From NCBI GenBank assembly GCA_902789665.1, contig CADAOY010000002.1, positions 1-64,000 on the forward strand: a stretch of DNA of 64,000 nucleotides, read 5' to 3'. The number at the start of each line of letters is the position of its first letter. Position 1 is the stretch's first letter. Of this stretch, positions 1 to 6,931 are shown in pieces. Under the pieces are notes generated by a model. That model saw only the letters and a list, made by a program, of their open reading frames with translations, made no database searches and was not told where the DNA came from. The stretch is from an uncultured Lachnospiraceae bacterium (GTDB lineage Bacteria > Bacillota > Clostridia > Lachnospirales > Lachnospiraceae). A program made the position numbers and the translations under genes.

Positions 1-1
1 G

Positions 2-427
2 AAAAGTAATCGCTCTAAGACCACGATAAAGGAACTGACTCTTAGTACAGGGCTTATAGAGTGCGGATTTACTTTTGGCAACAGATTCCGGGAATTCTAT
101 GCGGAGCAGACAGGGGTAAGACCGTTCAAGTTCAATGTTGATATGGTTGCGTCAGCTAAGGCTGTAAAGGAAAATGGAGATGAGTCTTTTACACTGGGGG
201 ATCTTCTGGATATCTACTATGGAAAAAGAACATATGTCAAATATGACAAATCTGCGCTTCAATGGAATAAGTTTGTAAAAGATTTTTGTGCGGATGATGC
301 AACGAAGATATATGATGAAAGACTGAAAGCAGCTGCATCTCTTTGGAAGATCGTGAGGGACTCAGATATGAAGAAGGAGTATTCACACGAGCTGTTTGAA
401 GAATACAAAGATAGTATTACGATTTAA
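2..427 (+). CDS. C-terminal part of a DUF6434/SAP-like protein (5' end outside window)
   Basis: The reading frame is open from base 2, well before the first ATG at 143, so this is the 3' end of a gene that starts outside the window; 141 residues are visible. The first 60 residues (an FREFYAEQTGVRPFKFNVDM stretch, then a Gly-Asp-Leu-Leu-Asp-Ile-Tyr-Tyr ending) resemble the DUF6434 domain found at the end of SAP-domain proteins. That assignment is from memory of the family pattern. The last ~70 residues (Tyr, Lys and Asp rich) match nothing I recognise. The function is unknown; SAP proteins often bind DNA. A 52-bp repeat begins 3 bases after the stop codon. Confidence 0.5.
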   Translation, partial: KSNRSKTTIKELTLSTGLIECGFTFGNRFREFYAEQTGVRPFKFNVDMVASAKAVKENGDESFTLGDLLDIYYGKRTYVKYDKSALQWNKFVKDFCADDATKIYDERLKAAASLWKIVRDSDMKKEYSHELFEEYKDSITI

Positions 428-430
428 TTA

Positions 431-482
431 CAGTTTTATAGACGATGACAAATCTAAATTTGGAGGGGTGAATTAAAATGAA
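431..482 (+). repeat. 52-bp direct repeat, left copy
   Basis: This sequence is repeated at 1881-1932 with one mismatch (G at 466, T at 1916), exactly 1450 bases apart. It contains a GGAG ribosome-binding site and an ATG (478-480). In the right copy that ATG is the start of the EFR1 ferredoxin gene. Here it opens only a 26-codon frame ending at 558. The simplest reading is that the leader of the ferredoxin gene was duplicated when the HTH/RhuM-Fic cassette entered. Confidence 0.9.
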
Positions 483-543
483 CCCACAAAAATGGGTTTA
501 TGGGTTCAAAAGTGAACCCACGGCAAATCAAAGTGAACCCACG
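479..543. repeat. Cluster of direct and inverted TGAACCCAC motifs
   Basis: TGAACCCAC occurs at 479, 513 and 534, the last two inside a 14-base repeat AAAGTGAACCCACG. Inverted relatives TGGGTTTA and TGGGTTCA lie at 493-508. Clustered short repeats in both orientations resemble the multiple transposase-binding sites at IS21-type ends, but no transposase is present in the window, so this is at most a relic. It starts exactly where the left 52-bp repeat stops. Confidence 0.5.
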
Positions 544-614
544 CAGAGGTACGAGTAGTTTATAGGGCCATAAAAAACTACGTTTGGAGAAAGATAAAGT
601 GGCTCCCGCAAAAT

Positions 615-661
615 ACTCATTGTGTAAACAGAAGATATGTGTTACAATATACTCAATGAGT
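615..661 (+). promoter_or_regulatory. Promoter flanked by two operator-like palindromes upstream of the HTH gene
   Basis: A -35 TTGTGT (620-625) and a -10 TACAAT (643-648) are 17 bases apart, with a TG one base before the -10. ACTCATTGTGT (615-625) overlaps the -35. The palindrome ACTCAATGAGT (651-661) sits just past the -10. Two matching sites around a promoter are what an autoregulating XRE-type repressor would use; the binding protein is presumably the product of the next gene. Confidence 0.6.
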
Positions 662-684
662 AAAATAATGAAGGGAGAACTGCT

Positions 685-900
685 ATGTCTGATGAATTAT
701 TTAGTATAAAAATGAAAGAATTAAGAGAGTCTACCGGACTGAATCGCAAGGAGTTCTGCGAAAAGTTCGAGATTCCTTACAGAACGATGACCGAGTGGGA
801 ATTGGGCCACAGGAATGCTCCCCCGTATGTTCTCAGACTGCTTTCGTATTATGTCGAGATGCAGCATAAACTTAATGAGAATGGCATCAATGAGAAGTAA
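685..900 (+). CDS. Small XRE-family helix-turn-helix protein
   Basis: A 71-residue protein made almost entirely of a lambda-repressor-like helix-turn-helix: residues 8-40 read as helix, turn (GLNRKEFCEKFEIPYRTMTE), recognition helix, and WELGHRNAP is the usual helix-4 border. A good ribosome-binding site (AAGGGAG) precedes the ATG. It lies 14 bases ahead of the RhuM-Fic gene and is surely co-transcribed with it, the layout of an antitoxin/repressor before its toxin. The two palindromes around its promoter suggest autoregulation. It could instead be a general regulator; no partner has been shown. Confidence 0.75.
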   Translation: MSDELFSIKMKELRESTGLNRKEFCEKFEIPYRTMTEWELGHRNAPPYVLRLLSYYVEMQHKLNENGINEK

Positions 901-914
901 TAGGGGGGATGAAT

Positions 915-1865
915 ATGGCTAAAGAAAATGAAATTGTATTATTTGAAACGGAAGATGAAAAAGTTAGATTAACGGTACCTATCCAAGAAGATACAGTGTG
1001 GTTGACACAAGCCCAGATGACGGAATTGTTTGATACGTCTAAGCAAAATGTCAGCCTGCACATAAACAATTGCTTTAAAGAGGGAGAACTGGACAAAGGT
1101 TCAGTTGTCAAGGATTTCTTGACAACTGCATCTGACGGTAAAAAATATAAAACAAAATACTATAATCTCGACGTCATTATTTCTGTGGGCTATCGCGTCA
1201 AGTCCCAGAGGGGTATCGAATTCAGACGCTGGGCCAATAAAGTTTTGAAGGATTATATCATTAAGGGCTATGCAATAAATGACAAACGCCTCGAGGCCTT
1301 ACAAAAGACTGTGGAAATTCAGGCCAAGATGCTGGCTACTGCCATTGAAGGTGACTCTGATGAGGTTTTAAGAGCAGTAAATCTGTATACTCAGGCTTTG
1401 ACTTTACTTGATAAATATGATCATCAGTCTTTGGAGAAGCCTGAAGGAAATCAGCCGATATACAGGATTACTTATACTGACTGCCGCGCAATGGTTGACC
1501 GCATGGAAGATAGCTTCAAATCAGATGTCTTCGGAGTCGAGAAGGAACCGGGCAAGATTGAAGGTATTCTGGCCGCTGTATATCAGGATGTATTTGGAGG
1601 GGAGGTTTATCCTTCTTTGGAGGAGAAAGCAGCCAATCTTTTGTATTTTATGATAAAGGATCACCCTTTTGCAGACGGCTGCAAACGAATCGCAGCTTCT
1701 TTATTCCTTGAGTTTTTGAACAGAAATAATGCGCTATTCAGAGATGGACATAAGGTTATCAGTGACGGTGCTCTTGTAGCTATCACTCTTATGATAGCCG
1801 AGTCTGACCCTAAGGAAAAAGACATCATGACGACTATGGTCATGAATCTATTGAGTGTTGGGTAA
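915..1865 (+). CDS. RhuM-family protein with C-terminal Fic/Doc domain
   Basis: 316 residues. Residues ~5-110 match the RhuM (virulence protein) domain: WLTQAQMTELF winged-helix-like start, then YYNLDVIISVGYRVKSQRG. Residues ~190-316 are a Fic/Doc fold, with HPFADGCKR at about 250 where Fic proteins normally have HxFx(D/E)GNxxR. The Asn of the loop is therefore Cys here; I recall the same variant from other RhuM proteins, so the gene need not be dead. Fic proteins transfer AMP or phosphate to target proteins. Start choice: an ATG at 909 touches the GGGGGG Shine-Dalgarno (903-908), so the ATG at 915, 6 bases beyond it, is preferred. Likely toxin-like partner of the HTH gene. Confidence 0.8.
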   Translation: MAKENEIVLFETEDEKVRLTVPIQEDTVWLTQAQMTELFDTSKQNVSLHINNCFKEGELDKGSVVKDFLTTASDGKKYKTKYYNLDVIISVGYRVKSQRGIEFRRWANKVLKDYIIKGYAINDKRLEALQKTVEIQAKMLATAIEGDSDEVLRAVNLYTQALTLLDKYDHQSLEKPEGNQPIYRITYTDCRAMVDRMEDSFKSDVFGVEKEPGKIEGILAAVYQDVFGGEVYPSLEEKAANLLYFMIKDHPFADGCKRIAASLFLEFLNRNNALFRDGHKVISDGALVAITLMIAESDPKEKDIMTTMVMNLLSVG

Positions 1866-1880
1866 AAGAATTTTATATTT

Positions 1881-1932
1881 CAGTTTTATAGACGATGACA
1901 AATCTAAATTTGGAGTGGTGAATTAAAATGAA
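1881..1932 (+). repeat. 52-bp direct repeat, right copy (leader of the EFR1 gene)
   Basis: Second copy of the repeat at 431-482, one base different. It supplies the ribosome-binding site (TTGGAGTGGTG) and start codon of the gene at 1928, so this copy is probably the original and the left copy the duplicate. Confidence 0.9.
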
Positions 1933-2707
1933 ATGTGAAAAAATGGTAGGTATATATTTTAGCGGAACAGGTAATTCAAAATATGCGGTGGAGTTATTTT
2001 GTAAGGAATATGAAAATGAATCCCTTACATATTCTATAGAGGATACAGAAACATTAACAGCTATAACAGAAGCGGATTTTATCGTATTTGCATACCCGGT
2101 TCAGTTTAGTACAGTTCCGAAGATTCTGCGGGATTTTATTACGGATTATAAAGAACTGTGGGTTGGCAAGAAGGTTTTTATAATTGCTACGATGGGGCTT
2201 TTTAGCGGTGATGGGTCGGGCTCCCTCGGGAGACTTTTGCAAAGCTGCGGCGCTAATGTAATAGGCGGACTTCATCTAAAGATGCCTGATAGTATAGCTG
2301 ACGAGAAAGCATTAAAACGTCCGCTTGAAAAGAATAAAGAACTTATAAAACAGGCAGAACAGAAGATAAAAGAATCCGTAAAGCGACTGAAAACCGGAGA
2401 GCCGACACAGGAAGGTATAGGTGTTTTGTACAGGTTGGCCGGTTTCTTTGGACAGAGAGCATACTTTGGCCATAAGACCAGAGCATATTCCTCAAAACTT
2501 AAGGTTGATACTGACAAATGTATCGGATGTGGGCTATGTGAAAAACTGTGTCCGATGAAGAATATTACTATTAAGGAACAAAAAGCGGTTTCAGGTGACC
2601 GATGTACCATGTGCTATCGTTGTATCAATAAATGTCCTAAACAGGCACTTACTCTTCTTGGGAAAAGGGTTGTAGAACAGTGCGGGATTGAGAAGTATAT
2701 AATCTAA
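1928..2707 (+). CDS. EFR1-family flavodoxin/ferredoxin fusion protein
   Basis: 259 residues with two electron-transfer modules. Residues ~5-150 form a flavodoxin-like FMN domain: YFSGTGNSKYA is the phosphate-binding loop and FAYPVQFSTVP a second flavin contact. Residues ~195-245 hold two 4Fe-4S clusters, CIGCGLCEKLC and CTMCYRCINKC. This architecture is the EFR1 ferredoxin family common in anaerobic Firmicutes. The physiological partner is not known; the protein is cytoplasmic with no signal sequence. The gene begins inside the right 52-bp repeat, and the HTH/RhuM-Fic cassette directly precedes it. Confidence 0.85.
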   Translation: MKCEKMVGIYFSGTGNSKYAVELFCKEYENESLTYSIEDTETLTAITEADFIVFAYPVQFSTVPKILRDFITDYKELWVGKKVFIIATMGLFSGDGSGSLGRLLQSCGANVIGGLHLKMPDSIADEKALKRPLEKNKELIKQAEQKIKESVKRLKTGEPTQEGIGVLYRLAGFFGQRAYFGHKTRAYSSKLKVDTDKCIGCGLCEKLCPMKNITIKEQKAVSGDRCTMCYRCINKCPKQALTLLGKRVVEQCGIEKYII

Positions 2708-2718
2708 ATAAACGATAA

Positions 2719-3102
2719 ATGAGCAGAAAGAATATTAATAAAGGGAAAAATTTAACTGATCAGATCAGGGCATTGTTGGGAAGTACGATATGTCTTTTGT
2801 TGTTTTTTGCCGGGATGGGTTTGAGTTATCTGATCCTGTCTGTTAATGATAACTATACAAAAGCTATTTTATTGCTCATACTGGCAGCCGTTCATCTGAT
2901 CCTTATGATTCTGGTGGTCATTTTTACATTTATAGATCAAAAAAGAATGCTAAAACAAGGTAAGTGTATATGGCTTACCGAGAACGGAACAATTTTTGTA
3001 TGGAAATTTGCAGGCTCTACTCTCGTGCTGGCGTTTGTGCTCGAAGCGCTGTATTTGTTTATAAATATTGCAGCTGCAATGGATTTTTTGGGCAGAATAT
3101 AG
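2719..3102 (+). CDS. Small membrane protein, function unknown
   Basis: 127 residues with three hydrophobic segments at about 16-40, 50-75 and 93-120, and a basic N terminus, so probably an inner-membrane protein with its start inside the cell. No Shine-Dalgarno is obvious; the gene starts 11 bases after the EFR1 gene and could be translated by coupling. I do not recognise the family. Its place between the EFR1 ferredoxin and a tyrosine phosphatase gives no clear clue. Confidence 0.6.
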   Translation: MSRKNINKGKNLTDQIRALLGSTICLLLFFAGMGLSYLILSVNDNYTKAILLLILAAVHLILMILVVIFTFIDQKRMLKQGKCIWLTENGTIFVWKFAGSTLVLAFVLEALYLFINIAAAMDFLGRI

Positions 3103-3172
3103 CATAATTGTTTTGTCTTAGAATGTCAGCAAATATCGGGTTTTTGACCAATTGAAGGGAATTTAGTAAGCG

Positions 3173-3652
3173 ATGATAAAAGTGCTTTTTGTCTGCTGGG
3201 GCAATATATGCAGGAGCCCTATGGCAGAGTTTGTTTTTAAGGATATGATTAATAAAAGAGGGATAGCTGATAAGTTTCATGTGGAGTCCAGGGCAACTCA
3301 TACGGATGAGATATGGAATGGAGTGGGTAGTGAGGTATATCCGCCGGTGCAAAGCCTGCTTAAAGAGCATGGCATATCTTGTAAGGGCAAAAGGGCTCAG
3401 CTTCTTGAGAAAGCCGATTATGAAAGGTATGACTATATCATAGGTATGGATGACCTGAATGATAAGTGGATGCACAGGATACTGGGCAAGGGAAATGATG
3501 ATCCCAAAATCAGCCTGCTTCTTGATTATACAGACCACCCAAGGGCTGTGGCAGATCCGTGGTATACCAGGGACTTTGAGAAAACTTACCAAGATGTAAT
3601 TGATGGCTGCAACGGATTTCTGGATTATCTGGAAGGACAAAATTTGATATAG
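3173..3652 (+). CDS. Low-molecular-weight protein-tyrosine-phosphatase
   Basis: 159 residues, normal size for the family. The phosphate-binding loop is at the very N terminus, VCWGNICRSPMAE, with catalytic Cys8 and Arg14 in the CX5R signature. The general acid Asp is in DPWYTRDF near residue 129. The enzyme removes phosphate from protein tyrosines (or small phosphoesters). The Trp after the catalytic Cys is unusual; Leu or Thr is more common. In Firmicutes such enzymes often counter tyrosine kinases of capsule synthesis, but no kinase is nearby and the main glycan locus lies 35 kb away. Confidence 0.9.
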   Translation: MIKVLFVCWGNICRSPMAEFVFKDMINKRGIADKFHVESRATHTDEIWNGVGSEVYPPVQSLLKEHGISCKGKRAQLLEKADYERYDYIIGMDDLNDKWMHRILGKGNDDPKISLLLDYTDHPRAVADPWYTRDFEKTYQDVIDGCNGFLDYLEGQNLI

Positions 3653-3752
3653 ATCATCCAAAAAGCCTAATCCATCTTGAAATCTGTGGTAAAAATAGGT
3701 AATATTAGAGTTAGTGATGTTATATTTATTATGGATTTAAAAAGGGGTGAAT

Positions 3753-4316
3753 ATGGCACATAGAGGTGGATTACTTAAGAACGCAGGTAAGGTTGCCAAA
3801 ATGGCAGGTCATGTGGCTTCAGGTACAGCCAGGGGAGTTGGTCCTGCGGTAAGAATTGGCAGCAGTTTAGCGAAAGTTGGTAGTGCTGGTGGCCCGAAGA
3901 TGGCACAGACTACTTCAAGTTTGGGGAATGTGGTAGGTAAAACAATGTTTTCAAGAAGACCTAAAAGAAGTGCATTTGGAAGTTCCTTTGGCGGCGCAAG
4001 TTTAGGCGGAATGATTGGCGGTGCAATAGGAAGTGCGGTCGTTAACGCGGCATCAACAGCAATTACCGGTGCAATTAATGAGAAGAATGCCAGAGACATG
4101 GCTGAGATAAATCAGCGTAATGCTGAAGAACTTGCAAGAATTGAACTTGAGAAACAAGCTCAGATGAGCAAGATTATGGAAGAACAGCATCAGACCAAGG
4201 AGAAATATGATTTGTCCCCTCAGGAGAGAGCCAAACTTCCACTTCAGTGTCCACACTGTCTTGGTGCGCCTGATGGTACAAGATTCTGTCCATATTGCGG
4301 AAGCAGACTTGTATAA
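3753..4316 (+). CDS. Gly/Ser-rich protein with coiled region and C-terminal zinc ribbon
   Basis: 187 residues. The first ~100 are basic and Gly/Ala/Ser-rich, with a hydrophobic glycine-zipper-like stretch (GGMIGGAIGSAVVNAAS) that may insert in membranes. Residues ~110-155 are charged and likely coiled coil. The C terminus carries a zinc ribbon, CPHC...CPYC. A GTG at 3747 overlaps the AAAGGGG Shine-Dalgarno, so the ATG at 3753 is the better start. I do not know the function; zinc-ribbon tails of this kind occur on many Lachnospiraceae surface or phage-shock-like proteins. A strong terminator follows. Confidence 0.65.
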   Translation: MAHRGGLLKNAGKVAKMAGHVASGTARGVGPAVRIGSSLAKVGSAGGPKMAQTTSSLGNVVGKTMFSRRPKRSAFGSSFGGASLGGMIGGAIGSAVVNAASTAITGAINEKNARDMAEINQRNAEELARIELEKQAQMSKIMEEQHQTKEKYDLSPQERAKLPLQCPHCLGAPDGTRFCPYCGSRLV

Positions 4317-4341
4317 TGGTTAATATTTACTAAAATAGAAA

Positions 4342-4373
4342 ACGAGTAGGGATTATATCTCTACTCGTTTTTT
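4342..4373. terminator. Bidirectional Rho-independent terminator
   Basis: ACGAGTAG (4342-4349) pairs with CTACTCGT (4361-4368) and is followed by a T run, with an A run on the other side. It sits between two convergent genes and can serve both. The same stem sequence is reused in the terminator at 9469. Confidence 0.9.
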
Positions 4374-4393
4374 AGTTCCAATTTGTTTTAGTA

Positions 4394-5074
4394 TTATTTT
4401 AATGCTTTGACCTTAGTCCAGAAATTTCCTTTGCTGATAGATCCCCAGTCAGTAGGTATCAGTGATATAACATAATACTGAATTCTTTTTCCTTCTAACT
4501 CACCGGTTCTGACAACATTGTCAGCAGTAAATATTTCGGTTTGAGTATTGGAACCGACAAACCTTGGATTAACCTTTGACCAGGCTCCATTATAGAAATA
4601 AAGCATGGTAGAATCCTTGGTCTCTTTATATGCAGCATAATAAACTGTATATTTCTCATGGTCTGTCATATTGACGCCTACTGCCGCATTGTTGGCCGCG
4701 TTACTTCCAATACCAATCATAAAGAAATATGGTTTTTTATCGCCGCCCATGTCGGCCATATCCAATACTTCTTTGGCAAAATCAGTCTCCGTTATTACCT
4801 GATCTTCATTACGATCTGTGCAACAGTCAGTGGCACCGCTGATTACAGGTTTTCCATCAGGTACCACAGCTGTTCTTCCGTAAAGGTCAGATAACTGTGC
4901 CTGGGCAGCATCAACGCATGCCTTGGCATTAAGAAGTGTTTGTTTTTCCTTGGCTTTATCGATGTAACCAAGAAGCGCAGGAACAAGCAGAGCCGCCAGC
5001 AATGCAAGTATAACAAGCACTACAATAAGTTCCACAAGGGTAAAGCCTTTGTTTTTTCCAGGTTTTCTATTCAT
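4394..5074 (-). CDS. Type IV pilin-like protein (prepilin N-terminal cleavage motif)
   Basis: 226 residues. The N terminus is a class III signal: KNKGFTLVELIVVLVILALL, with cleavage expected between Gly and Phe and the conserved Glu at +5, then a hydrophobic helix. The rest is a soluble head with no family I recognise. Start choice: the frame is open to 5101, but AGAGGGA lies 6 bases before the ATG at 5074. Mature proteins of this type form type IV pili or type II pseudopili; no prepilin peptidase, ATPase or assembly gene is in the window, so it stands alone. The CC at residues ~92-93 may form a disulphide. Confidence 0.85.
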   Translation of the reverse strand: MNRKPGKNKGFTLVELIVVLVILALLAALLVPALLGYIDKAKEKQTLLNAKACVDAAQAQLSDLYGRTAVVPDGKPVISGATDCCTDRNEDQVITETDFAKEVLDMADMGGDKKPYFFMIGIGSNAANNAAVGVNMTDHEKYTVYYAAYKETKDSTMLYFYNGAWSKVNPRFVGSNTQTEIFTADNVVRTGELEGKRIQYYVISLIPTDWGSISKGNFWTKVKALK

Positions 5075-5165
5075 AATTAATCCCTCTATTAATATAATCA
5101 CACATCTAATATATTTATCGTCTTTTTATTTTAAAAGTTTAGATGATAAAAAAGTGAAAAACCTC

Positions 5166-5193
5166 TTGACACAGGCGGTTCTTTTGTTATAGT
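5166..5193 (+). promoter_or_regulatory. Promoter of the T-box operon
   Basis: TTGACA (5166-5171) and TATAGT (5188-5193) are 16 bases apart. Transcription would start near 5200, just upstream of the T-box leader. Confidence 0.75.
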
Positions 5194-5224
5194 ATTGTTT
5201 CAGTTTCGAAAATTTATATGTTTA

Positions 5225-5485
5225 ATGCTATGAAGGAATTATGCTTTTTCAGGCAGTTACAGAGAGTCGGCGGATGGTGCGAGCCGATACGAAATGAAAA
5301 TTGCAGTCTCACTCCTGAGCAGAACTTTTGAAACCATTATGGCGTGTAAGAAGTTCCGGATGTCCCGTTATCAAGGCAACAGATATGATGGTATCTGAAT
5401 GAGTGGTTGCATAAGCAACAATGTGGGTGGTACCGCGGTTAGTAATAATCGTCCCTAAGGCTGAAAAGTCTTAGGGATTTTTTAT
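5225..5485 (+). promoter_or_regulatory. T-box riboswitch leader, leucine (CUC) specifier
   Basis: The T-box core TGGGTGGTACCGCGG is at 5424-5438, followed by a terminator whose stem CCCTAAG/CTTAGGG (5453-5459 and 5470-5476) ends in a T run. Stem I begins near 5260 and its 3' side reads CTCACTCCTGAGC (5308-5320). By comparison with the tyrS leader pattern (codon, A, then about 6 bases, GAG), the specifier is CTC, a leucine codon. Uncharged tRNA-Leu binding would favour antitermination and expression of the two downstream genes. The leucine call is supported by the LeuA-type domain in the first gene. Confidence 0.9.
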
Positions 5486-5513
5486 TGTTATAAAGTTTAG
5501 AAAGGATGTAGTT

Positions 5514-6929
5514 ATGAAAGTTATCAGTATTTCGGACATGACAATCAAAGAGGCAGCAGGAAGCGCCGATATGGCCCTGACCTTTAAAGAGCAGATGGCA
5601 ATCGCCAGAGCGCTGGATTCACTGGGAGTTGATGTAATTGAACTTCCGGCAGCAGACAGTAAATCAGGAGCACTACTTGTTAAGGCACTATCACCTGTAA
5701 TAAATAAAGCAACAATTTCTGTTGAAGCAGGTCTTTCAATAGAAGAAGTTAAGGCAGCAGCCGAGGCTCTTTCAGGTGCAAAGAAAGGCCGTATCTGCGT
5801 AAGCGTTCCTACATCACCTGTTCAGATGGAATATCACGTAGGTCTTAAACCTGCCAAAATCTCCGCCAAGTTAGTCGAAGTCATAAAGGTAGCAAAGGAG
5901 TCAGGATTCGAAGTAGAATTCAGCGCAGTTGATGCAACAAGAAGCGATGCTGAGTTCCTTGCTTCCTTAATTAATGAAGCAATTGATAACGGCGCAAGCG
6001 TAATTAATCTTAGAGACAGCGCGGGGCTGATTTTACCAGAGGAATTTGTAAAATTTGTAAATGATGTCTGCTCAAAGGTTGAGAAACTTGCTAATGATGA
6101 AGTTAAACTTTCAGTAACATGTCCTGATAATATGGGAATGGCTTTGGCCAATGCTTTCAGCTTGATTAATACATATGCTGATGAGATTGTAACTTCACTT
6201 TTCGGAAGGGCAGCAGCATCAACAGACGGCGTTGTAAATATGATTTCAGAAAGAGGAGAATCATTTAACGTATCAACAGCCATTGCAAGATCTGACATGG
6301 CTAAAACCGTAAGAATGATGCACTTAACTGAGGATAATACAAGCAAGAAATTCTCATTTGATACAGGCGAGGTTAATAAGTCATTGGATGATATTAAACT
6401 GGATTCTGATGCTGACATTGCCAAGATTATCAAAACAGTTAAGGCTATGGGCTATGAATTATCAGATGATGATAATGCCAAAGTATACAAGGAATTCAAG
6501 AGAGTTTGCGAGAAGAAGAGCGTTATCGGCGTTAAGGAAATGGAAGCAATTATTGCGACCACAGCTCTTCAGGTTCCGCCAACATACCAGCTTGATAATT
6601 TCGTAATTAACAGTGGTAATGTAATAACACCTACCGCTCAGGTTACACTTCTTAAAGATGGCAACAAGTTACAGGGCTTAAGCTCAGGCGACGGCCCAAT
6701 CGCTGCAGCATTCCTTGCAGTTGAAATGGTTGTAGGATGCCATTATGAACTTGATGAGTTTAGCATTCAGGCTGTAACTGAAGGTAGCGGAGCTGTAGGA
6801 AACACACTTGTTAAGCTAAGAGCCAATGGTAAGTTATATTCAGGTAGCGGTGTATCCACCGATATCATTGGCGCCAGCATTAGGGCTTATCTTAATGCGA
6901 TTAACAAGATTGTTTATGAGGAGAAATAA
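5514..6929 (+). CDS. LeuA-like protein: degenerate HMGL-like barrel plus LeuA leucine-binding domain
   Basis: 471 residues. Residues 1-~280 align by eye with the TIM barrel of 2-isopropylmalate synthase, and ~350-471 with the LeuA allosteric dimer domain (GDGPIAAAFLAVE, VTEGSGAVGNTLV, GSGVSTDIIGASIRAYLNA all intact). The catalytic residues are not conserved: the usual LRDGxQ reads IKEAAG, and the metal-binding HxHND reads TCPDN. It therefore probably does not make 2-isopropylmalate. It may sense leucine, act as a non-catalytic partner, or catalyse something else. The Leu T-box upstream fits a leucine-related job. The gene sits 2 bases before the isomerase-ligase fusion. NCBI-style naming would be an alpha-isopropylmalate synthase regulatory-domain protein. 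Confidence 0.8.
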   Translation: MKVISISDMTIKEAAGSADMALTFKEQMAIARALDSLGVDVIELPAADSKSGALLVKALSPVINKATISVEAGLSIEEVKAAAEALSGAKKGRICVSVPTSPVQMEYHVGLKPAKISAKLVEVIKVAKESGFEVEFSAVDATRSDAEFLASLINEAIDNGASVINLRDSAGLILPEEFVKFVNDVCSKVEKLANDEVKLSVTCPDNMGMALANAFSLINTYADEIVTSLFGRAAASTDGVVNMISERGESFNVSTAIARSDMAKTVRMMHLTEDNTSKKFSFDTGEVNKSLDDIKLDSDADIAKIIKTVKAMGYELSDDDNAKVYKEFKRVCEKKSVIGVKEMEAIIATTALQVPPTYQLDNFVINSGNVITPTAQVTLLKDGNKLQGLSSGDGPIAAAFLAVEMVVGCHYELDEFSIQAVTEGSGAVGNTLVKLRANGKLYSGSGVSTDIIGASIRAYLNAINKIVYEEK

Positions 6930-6931
6930 GT

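Noticed and set aside
5834..6433. Minus-strand 199-residue frame inside the LeuA-like gene
   Set aside because: Antisense shadow of a well-supported gene, no ribosome-binding site, Ser/Leu-rich translation with no recognisable motif.
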